The position numbers were made by a program, and so were the translations under genes. DNA of 11,415 nt from Pseudomonadales bacterium (GTDB taxonomy: Bacteria > Pseudomonadota > Gammaproteobacteria > Pseudomonadales > DT-91), in contig JABSRR010000019.1 of assembly GCA_013215025.1 (NCBI GenBank), positions 49,463-60,877 on the forward strand. Reading direction: 5' to 3'. Within the stretch, counting starts at the first letter, position 1, and the number at the start of each line of letters is the position of its first letter. Below, piece after piece: positions 5,914-11,415 of the stretch. The notes under the pieces were generated by a model that was not told where the DNA came from, searched no databases, and saw only the letters and a program-made list of their open reading frames with translations.

Positions 5914-7601
5914 TAAAGTACAGTGCTATCGATTTTACCTCCGTGAATGTGGTTCAGGCTGAACTACTCAAAACGATTAAAACCGCATCTCATCATTTTG
6001 AGTCATTTATTCACGACAAATCCGATATGTCGCAGCTTCAAGAAGCACTGCATCAACTGCAGTCGATTGTTGGGGTGCTTAAAATCATTGATATTCCGGG
6101 TGCGGATACCTTAACGGCCGAAATGGTTGGCTTAATGTCAGAATTTATTGCCGGTGAGTTGAGTATAAATGACCGCAAGCTCTCGGCCTTATCGCATGCA
6201 TTTGTCGGCCTGCCTTGTTACATCGAGTATGTGGTCGAAAAGCAGCAGGCCTTGCCTTGGCTGGTGATGAATTTTGTCAACGAACTGCGGATTATTCGAA
6301 AAATTCATTTATTAGAAGAGTCGAGTTTTTTTGATTTTACCATTCAGGCACTTGAATCCAGTGCCGATGCAAACAGCGCGGAGCTTGATCAGCCCTTAGT
6401 TAAACGGCAACGACAGCTGCTGCAAATTGGTTTAGTTGGGCTGTTACGCGAGGAAAATCTAGAGATTAAGCTAGAGATGATGCAGCGCGCGGTAGCCCGC
6501 ATGGCGACCATGGTGTCGGCAGCAAACCCACAGCAGGGGCTGGCGCTAGCCGCTGATGTGCTAACGGCAATGCAGCAACAGTCATTGGCCTTAAACTTCA
6601 CCCGCAAACGTTTATTGAGTGAACTGGATAAAGCGTTTAAACAGCTGAGCTCAGCCGCGGCTGATACGGCAATATTTTCGCAACATTATATCCATGAGCT
6701 GAGCTTCTTGGCGGCGCTAGCGGCCAATAGTGGTGATACTGCGATGCCATCACTTGCCAAGCTGCAAATGAATGACTTTGCTATCAGTGACAACATGCTG
6801 CAGCAAGAACGCAATATCATGCAAGGCCCTAATGCTGAAACCATTGCCAATATGGTTTTAGCTTTACGTGATGAACTCACGCAAACCAAAGAGGTGTTGG
6901 AGATTGCGGCGCAGGGCGCTGGTGAAGCGGCTGATTTCAATCAGCTGGTTAATTTATTTCAACGCAGTGCTGATATTCTTAAAGTGATTGGCCTAGCCAG
7001 CGCCAGTGAATTAATGCTAAGCATGCACAGCAAAGTTTCCGCATGGTCAGAAGGCGAGACTTATCAAAATCAAGATCTATTAGAGATAGCAGATAGCTTA
7101 ATTTACATCGAAAGCATGTTGTCGAATCTATCGCGTCAAGATCTGAGTGATGAACAGTCGTCTCTGGCTGATATGCCAAAAGATCTGCTAATGTCGAAAA
7201 GCCAGCTCGATCAAGCGACGATTATCACCTTACAGGAATCGCAGTCAGCTATCGCAGTGGCGAAAAAAGATATCAATTCGTTTATTGAGTCGGACTATCA
7301 AATTGAGTACATCAAACAGATCGCAGGCAATTTAATCACCGTTGTAGGTGCATTAACCATGCTCAATCATCATGACGCCAAAGCGGTGCTGCTAAGCTGT
7401 GTTGATTTTGTGAATACGATTATCGAGAACGGTTTAAAGCGTGAAGATGCCGAGAGTATTTTAGCAACCTTAGCCGATGCCTTAATCGCGTTGGAATATT
7501 ATTTGTCAGAGATCGAGTTACACGGAGTCGCGCCGGATAATGTTTTAAATGTCTCGAAACAAAGTTTAGTGTCGCTTGGGTTTCCGGTTAAAAACGCTTA
7601 A
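5910..7601 (+). CDS. fimL: FimL-like regulator of type IV pilus / cAMP signalling (degenerate Hpt-domain protein)
   Basis: Resembles FimL, the cytosolic ChpA-N-terminus-like protein that in Pseudomonas aeruginosa promotes twitching motility and cAMP production. The 563-residue length matches FimL (about 556). It is almost all helical, with at least three segments that look like histidine-phosphotransfer bundles. The first, about 15-110, contains ALHQLQSIVGVLKIID at 46-61: His48 sits where the Hpt histidine belongs, but the usual following Lys-Gly or Arg-Gly is Gln-Ser. The other two, about 340-405 and 465-535, have Gln351 and Ile471 at roughly the equivalent positions. No kinase, receiver or membrane segment is seen. 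The start is GTG at 5910, with AAGGTG five bases upstream; no in-frame ATG exists upstream before a stop, and the next internal Met is residue 40. It lies on the same strand as dnaQ, 167 bp away. FimL assignment rests on remembered similarity, length and synteny. Confidence 0.72.
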   Translation: MIKYSAIDFTSVNVVQAELLKTIKTASHHFESFIHDKSDMSQLQEALHQLQSIVGVLKIIDIPGADTLTAEMVGLMSEFIAGELSINDRKLSALSHAFVGLPCYIEYVVEKQQALPWLVMNFVNELRIIRKIHLLEESSFFDFTIQALESSADANSAELDQPLVKRQRQLLQIGLVGLLREENLEIKLEMMQRAVARMATMVSAANPQQGLALAADVLTAMQQQSLALNFTRKRLLSELDKAFKQLSSAAADTAIFSQHYIHELSFLAALAANSGDTAMPSLAKLQMNDFAISDNMLQQERNIMQGPNAETIANMVLALRDELTQTKEVLEIAAQGAGEAADFNQLVNLFQRSADILKVIGLASASELMLSMHSKVSAWSEGETYQNQDLLEIADSLIYIESMLSNLSRQDLSDEQSSLADMPKDLLMSKSQLDQATIITLQESQSAIAVAKKDINSFIESDYQIEYIKQIAGNLITVVGALTMLNHHDAKAVLLSCVDFVNTIIENGLKREDAESILATLADALIALEYYLSEIELHGVAPDNVLNVSKQSLVSLGFPVKNA

Positions 7602-7698
7602 ACTAGCCCCGAAATTTGCTACTGTTTAAAGAGTTCATAGCAAGGAATAAAATCTGTAATTGCTAGATTATCAATCCGCTTTTGTTTTAACAGCTTTG

Positions 7699-7739
7699 GC
7701 ATCTCACGGCAGTGAGCTGCGTTAGCCGCTAAACTAGCG
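7699..7739. other. Cluster of small inverted repeats upstream of sohB
   Basis: Two hairpins lie back to back. The first is GCA-T-CTCAC-GGCA-GTGAG-C-TGC (7699-7720), a 5-bp stem extended by three pairs past one mismatch. The second is CGCTA-AAC-TAGCG (7727-7739), a perfect 5-bp stem, which competes with an overlapping TTAGC-C-GCTAA pairing. No T tract follows, so this is not a standard terminator. It could be a structured leader RNA of sohB, or a protein-binding region. The surrounding 7602-7811 gap has no other gene. Confidence 0.35.
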
Positions 7740-7777
7740 CAAGCCTTATCTTAGACAGTTACCGCTATAAAAATTTT

Positions 7778-7796
7778 TCACTCGAATCTTGAGTGA
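7778..7796. promoter_or_regulatory. Imperfect palindrome just upstream of the sohB ribosome binding site
   Basis: TCACTCGAATCTTGAGTGA is a 19-bp near-palindrome with 6-bp perfect arms (TCACTC/GAGTGA), ending six bases before the AGGTG ribosome binding site. As DNA it resembles an operator; as RNA it forms a hairpin close to the translation start. A TATAAA at 7766-7771 lies immediately upstream but has no well-spaced -35 element. Confidence 0.35.
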
Positions 7797-7811
7797 TATA
7801 TAGGTGTTACA

Positions 7812-8861
7812 TTGGAATTTCTTATTGAATACGGCCTGTTTTTGGCCAAAGCCCTAACCCTTGTGGTGGCGATTATATTTACCGTTGCCAGCGTGGTAGC
7901 CATATCGGTAAAACAAAAGGGCGGGGCTGAGAAAGGTCAGATTGTGATAAAAAATCTGAATCAGCGATATGACGATTATCAGGCCACACTTGAAGATGAG
8001 GTGCTGACTGAACAAGCCCTAAAGGCCAAGCATAAGGCCGATAAAAAAGCCGAAAAATTGCAAAAGAAACAGGCTAAGACTCAAACAGAAGATAAAAAGC
8101 GCCTGTTTGTGATTCGCTTTGATGGCGATGTTCAAGCCTCGGCAGTAGAGAATTTACGCGAAGAGGTGAATGCCATTTTGACCGTGGCTAACGCCAATGA
8201 TGAAATCGTGTTAGACCTTGAAAGCCCGGGCGGCATGGTGCATACCTATGGTCTAGCAGCATCGCAGCTTAGCCGAATTCGCCATGCTGATTTAAAGCTC
8301 ACCATCTGCGTCGACAAGGTGGCAGCTAGCGGGGGTTATCTTATGGCCTGTGTTGGTCATAAAATATTGGCGGCACCGTTTGCGATTATTGGCTCGATAG
8401 GGGTCTTAGCTCAGCTGCCAAACTTTAATCGTGCGCTGAAAAAACTCGATGTTGACTATGACATTATGACCGCCGGCGAATATAAAGCACCGGTCACCAT
8501 GTTTGGTGAGATTACCGATAAAGGCCGTGATAAGCTGCAGTCAGAGTTGGAAGAGACGCATCAATTATTCAAACAGTTTATTGCTGATAACCGCGCGCAG
8601 GTAGACCTTGAGTCGGTTGCCACGGGCGAAGTCTGGTATGGGCAACAGGCAATTGATAAGGCGCTGATAGACGAGTTGATGACCTCTGATGATTATTTGC
8701 TCAGCCAACGTGAAGCCTGCGATATTTTCGCGGTTAGCTATGTGGCGAAAAAATCGCTGCAAGAAAAACTGGGTAATTTGGCCAGTTTGTCGATTCGCAA
8801 TACCATTAACCAACTATTAAGTGATGACCGACGTAAATCTGTAGAGCAGTCGATGTCGTAA
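7812..8861 (+). CDS. sohB: SohB-family inner-membrane S49 peptidase
   Basis: Membrane-anchored periplasmic serine protease of the signal-peptide-peptidase (S49) family, acting with a Ser-Lys dyad. The 349-residue protein has one N-terminal transmembrane helix (about 7-32). A Lys-rich charged linker (about 68-97) follows, then the protease domain starting at RLFVIRFDGDV (97-107). The catalytic serine is Ser173 in AASGGY and the general base is Lys225 in AGEYKAP. Both are offset by five from Ser178 and Lys230 of E. coli SohB, and the single protease domain and size match that family. The start is an unusual TTG at 7812, preceded by AGGTG at 7802-7806. A stop lies in frame just upstream, and the first in-frame ATG is deep inside the protease domain, so no normal start is available. 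The gene is followed after 43 bp by the RND exporter and may be co-transcribed with it. Confidence 0.94.
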   Translation: MEFLIEYGLFLAKALTLVVAIIFTVASVVAISVKQKGGAEKGQIVIKNLNQRYDDYQATLEDEVLTEQALKAKHKADKKAEKLQKKQAKTQTEDKKRLFVIRFDGDVQASAVENLREEVNAILTVANANDEIVLDLESPGGMVHTYGLAASQLSRIRHADLKLTICVDKVAASGGYLMACVGHKILAAPFAIIGSIGVLAQLPNFNRALKKLDVDYDIMTAGEYKAPVTMFGEITDKGRDKLQSELEETHQLFKQFIADNRAQVDLESVATGEVWYGQQAIDKALIDELMTSDDYLLSQREACDIFAVSYVAKKSLQEKLGNLASLSIRNTINQLLSDDRRKSVEQSMS

Positions 8862-8904
8862 TTTCCCACTGCAACATATACATTAATAACAATAATTAAG
8901 TTTT

Positions 8905-11286
8905 ATGACGCATTTTGAGCATGCACTAAATCATGTGTTGCTGCGCTTTTTAGCGCGGCCATGGCTTATTATACTGCCATTTCTGCTGTTAACCTTGGCG
9001 CTATCGCTGATGGTTAAGCAAGTCAATTTCGACAGCTCAGTCGAGAATTTTCTGGCAGAAAACAATAATGAACGAAAAATATATACCGCGTTTAAAAATG
9101 AGTACGGCCTCAGCGAGTACTTTATTGTTCTGATTCGTGGCGAGCAGGTATTCTCCCGTGCTTTTCAGCAAAAGCTGCAACAGCTAACAGAATCGATCTA
9201 TCAGCATGTGCCATATGTGAAAAGCGTTGAGTCTATCGCTAATGTTCGCTATGTAAAAAGTAGCGGCGAAGAAATCTACATCAGCGAATTATTTGACGGC
9301 AGCGTCACCGAGGCAGATTTTGCCGCCATAAAAGACATCGCGCTGACCACCCCTTATTATTTAAATCGTCTGATTGATCAAGACGGTGAGGTGACTGCGG
9401 TTTTAGTCAGGTTAGAGCCGTTTATTCGCGACGCAAGCACAGAACCTTTTCGTCAGGCCATTACGGAAGATGGTGAGCGCTCGATTGCGGCGTTGTCGGA
9501 GGTTTTGGCTGAACAACAAGCATCGTTTTCACAGCCGCTTTTATTAGGGGGCTCGCTAGCCTCGACCATTGAGCTATCGCGATTGACTAAACGCGATCTG
9601 AAAGTCTTCACCGTGGTTGCTGTCTTGCTGATTTGTATCAGTTTATTTACCGTGTTCAGGCGCTTATCCGCAGTGCTGCTGCCACTCGTATCGTTAATCA
9701 TTGCGGTGGTTATTACCATGAGCTTAATGATGATTGGCGAATTTCCGATGCTGGTATCTAATTCTATCTTGCCGTCATTTTTACTCGCTGTCTGCGTCGG
9801 AGACTCGGTGCACCTGATGCAGGCATTTTACAGCTCGCTTGACTCTGGCATCAGTCGAAAAAAATCTGTCGCTAATGCCTTACGACATAGCTCGCCAGCG
9901 ATGTTTTTTACCACCCTGACCACATCTATTGGGGTTTTGTCGTTTGCTAGCTCTGATATTGCCTCGGTATCAACCTTTGGTATTTTTGCCTCCATCGGCA
10001 TGTGGATTGCGTTTTTCAATACCGTACTGTTGTTGCCTGCGCTGCTGATACTGGTGCCGGTGGCTGTGAAGCCTAAACGCTATGATAAGCTGGCAAGAGA
10101 CCTCAATCTGTCACGTGGCTTGATTAGCGTTATTGCAGAAAACAAAGTGCCGGTCATGGCGGTAGGGGCCTTTAGCCTAGCGGTATCGATTTTGTATGCG
10201 CTGCAGCTTAATTTTTCACATGACGTATTAAAGTGGTTTCCGGCCGATAACCCGTCACGGGTTGCCACTGAAATTATTGATGAAGAATTAACCGGCACGA
10301 TGCAAATTGAGCTGTTGATATCGAACACCAATATGCAAAACCCAGATATTGTTCACGGCAGCGAAGATAAACCGGCAATAACATTGCAACAGCTAAACGC
10401 GATTCAGCAATGGTTAAGCGAGCTGATGGCGCAACCGGCCAACACCATCAAAATACAGTCCTCTACCAGCATTATTGATATCTTAGAAGAAACCAATAAG
10501 GCACTCACCAATCAAGCCGATTATCAACTACCCGACACACAGGCGCTGTATGCGCAGCAGTTATTGCTATTAATGCTCGACTCAGCCGAGCGCGTGATGT
10601 CGTTAAGCACGGATAATATGAATACCATGCGCATCTCATTAAGTACGTCTTGGGATGATGCGGTTGAATATACAGCGTTTTTAGACAGTATTGAGCAGAG
10701 CTTTGATGAGCAGCTGGGCGGGCAAGATTTAGACCTGGTGATTACCGGAATAGGGGCGATTGGTAACCGCATCTTTAATGAAATGTTATTGCCGGTGGCG
10801 ATTAGCTACTTGATTGCAGCCTGTCTGATTACTCTTTGCATGTCGTTTATTGTGCGCAATGTACGCCTTGGCTTAGCCCTCTGTTTACCCAGCCTGTTGC
10901 CCATCGCAATGGTATTGGCGGTCATGTATATCTTAAAAATCCCTCTAGATTTATTTACCTTATTGATCGGTTCGATTGCAATGGGACTGATTGTTGATGA
11001 CTCTATTCACTTTATTTATACCTACAAGCGAGAAATTAAAAAACAGCCGAGTATAGAAGAGGCCTTGGCTGTGACGCTTGCAACCACCGGACGCGCATTG
11101 TTTACCACCACGGTAGTGCTATGCATGGGCTTTTTAATCTACACGCTATCTATGCTGAATAATCTGCAGGCCTTTGGTTTGCTAACCTCGCTTTGTATCG
11201 GGCTGGCGTTTATTGCCGATATAGTGATCACCCCAGCTGCCTTGTTATTGTTATTTCCCGCAAAACGTTTAGATCATTCGTCATAG
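8905..11286 (+). CDS. RND/MMPL-superfamily predicted exporter (12 transmembrane helices)
   Basis: Inner-membrane transporter of the RND superfamily, in the COG1033/MMPL-like group of single-protein exporters; the substrate is unknown. The 793-residue protein shows the duplicated 1+5, 1+5 helix layout. TM1 is at about 19-37, an extracytoplasmic loop at 38-232, TM2-6 between 233 and 387, TM7 at about 414-432, a second loop at 433-629 and TM8-12 between 630 and 785. Acidic residues expected for proton coupling lie in TM4 (CVGDSVHL, Asp300) and TM10 (IVDDSIHF, Asp698-Asp699), the latter being a family signature. The loops are about 195 residues each, too short for the large docking domains of AcrB-type tripartite pumps, and no adaptor or outer-membrane partner is adjacent. 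The ATG at 8905 is preceded only by a weak TTAAG. Homologues may transport lipids or hopanoid-like molecules, but nothing here fixes the substrate. Confidence 0.88.
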   Translation: MTHFEHALNHVLLRFLARPWLIILPFLLLTLALSLMVKQVNFDSSVENFLAENNNERKIYTAFKNEYGLSEYFIVLIRGEQVFSRAFQQKLQQLTESIYQHVPYVKSVESIANVRYVKSSGEEIYISELFDGSVTEADFAAIKDIALTTPYYLNRLIDQDGEVTAVLVRLEPFIRDASTEPFRQAITEDGERSIAALSEVLAEQQASFSQPLLLGGSLASTIELSRLTKRDLKVFTVVAVLLICISLFTVFRRLSAVLLPLVSLIIAVVITMSLMMIGEFPMLVSNSILPSFLLAVCVGDSVHLMQAFYSSLDSGISRKKSVANALRHSSPAMFFTTLTTSIGVLSFASSDIASVSTFGIFASIGMWIAFFNTVLLLPALLILVPVAVKPKRYDKLARDLNLSRGLISVIAENKVPVMAVGAFSLAVSILYALQLNFSHDVLKWFPADNPSRVATEIIDEELTGTMQIELLISNTNMQNPDIVHGSEDKPAITLQQLNAIQQWLSELMAQPANTIKIQSSTSIIDILEETNKALTNQADYQLPDTQALYAQQLLLLMLDSAERVMSLSTDNMNTMRISLSTSWDDAVEYTAFLDSIEQSFDEQLGGQDLDLVITGIGAIGNRIFNEMLLPVAISYLIAACLITLCMSFIVRNVRLGLALCLPSLLPIAMVLAVMYILKIPLDLFTLLIGSIAMGLIVDDSIHFIYTYKREIKKQPSIEEALAVTLATTGRALFTTTVVLCMGFLIYTLSMLNNLQAFGLLTSLCIGLAFIADIVITPAALLLLFPAKRLDHSS

Positions 11287-11308
11287 GGCAGTTTGTACTG
11301 CCAATTTT
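11287..11308 (+). terminator. Hairpin terminator candidate after the RND exporter gene
   Basis: GGCAGT-TTGT-ACTGCC is a perfect 6-bp stem with a 4-nt loop (11287-11302), starting at the base after the TAG stop and followed by AATTTTC. The stem is GC-containing and well placed, but the T tract is short and interrupted, so this may be a weak intrinsic terminator for sohB and the exporter gene. Confidence 0.5.
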
Positions 11309-11347
11309 CAAATTAGATGCTACTAAATTGCTAAGCCCTGCATAGCG

Positions 11348-11401
11348 TATCATCTGCATCATGTATCATTGCGTAAACTTTATAATTGTATAAATAATTA
11401 T
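11348..11401 (+). promoter_or_regulatory. AT-rich non-coding end of window with TATCAT repeats and a TATAAT box
   Basis: GTATCAT occurs at 11348-11354 and 11363-11369, 15 bp apart, with GCATCAT between them. A perfect TATAAT lies at 11381-11386, but no good -35 sits 16-18 bp upstream. ATAATT/AATTAT inverted arms flank the following eight bases (11382-11401). Together this suggests a promoter or control region for a gene beyond the window, on either strand; no coding potential is visible. Confidence 0.3.
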
Positions 11402-11415
11402 CCTAAACTTCGTAT

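Noticed and set aside
6389..7179. Three minus-strand open frames within fimL
   Set aside because: Ser/Cys/Ala-rich composition typical of antisense frames; no start signals.
8565..10772. Minus-strand open frames within sohB and the RND exporter gene
   Set aside because: Antisense to well-supported genes with intact motifs; no independent support.
11348..11369. TATCAT repeats as the beginning of a CRISPR array
   Set aside because: Units are only seven bases, with almost no spacer; no CRISPR-like repeat length or cas gene.

Overview
The window looks like a chromosomal core segment of a non-enteric gammaproteobacterium with moderate GC content, probably related to the Pseudomonadales, Cellvibrionales or Oceanospirillales. 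The gene order supports this. A minus-strand block (gloB, mltD, then a YejA-type solute-binding protein) faces a plus-strand block (YafS-like protein, rnhA, dnaQ). From memory, E. coli has the same neighbourhood but transcribes rnhA and dnaQ divergently. Pseudomonas has them co-directional, with Yej/Npp-type transporter genes next to mltD and fimL a few genes beyond dnaQ. This window matches the Pseudomonas-like layout.

Minus strand, 1-3643: the 5' half of a periplasmic peptide/muropeptide-type ABC-transporter binding protein, cut by the window edge at base 1; mltD, a lipoprotein lytic transglycosylase with three LysM repeats; and gloB, glyoxalase II. gloB and mltD are 24 bp apart and look like one transcript. 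The YejA-like gene follows after about 200 bp.

Plus strand, 3774-5742: a degenerate methyltransferase-fold protein (YafS family), RNase HI and the DNA polymerase III epsilon proofreading subunit. Each stop overlaps the next start as TAATG, so the three genes form a tightly coupled operon. An AT-rich region of about 130 bp (3644-3773) separates the two divergent blocks.

Plus strand, 5743-11415: an intergenic region with short hairpins and an 11-bp direct repeat leads into a FimL-like regulator of type IV pili and cAMP signalling, with a GTG start. A second intergenic region with several small inverted repeats leads into sohB, an inner-membrane S49 protease with a TTG start. A 12-TM RND/MMPL-type exporter follows 43 bp later. 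A hairpin directly after its stop may be a terminator. The last 100 bp are non-coding and AT-rich, with short repeats and a perfect TATAAT.

The genes cover cell-wall turnover (mltD, possibly the YejA-like protein), methylglyoxal detoxification (gloB), replication fidelity and RNA-DNA hybrid removal (dnaQ, rnhA), surface-motility signalling (fimL) and envelope proteolysis and export (sohB, RND). I see no mobile element, CRISPR array, tRNA, rRNA or obviously foreign DNA. I do not see an undescribed system here. The most interesting points are the partly conserved Hpt signature in FimL, a short SD-preceded ORF overlapping the fimL start, the missing SAM-binding loop in the YafS-like protein, and the structured leader upstream of sohB.
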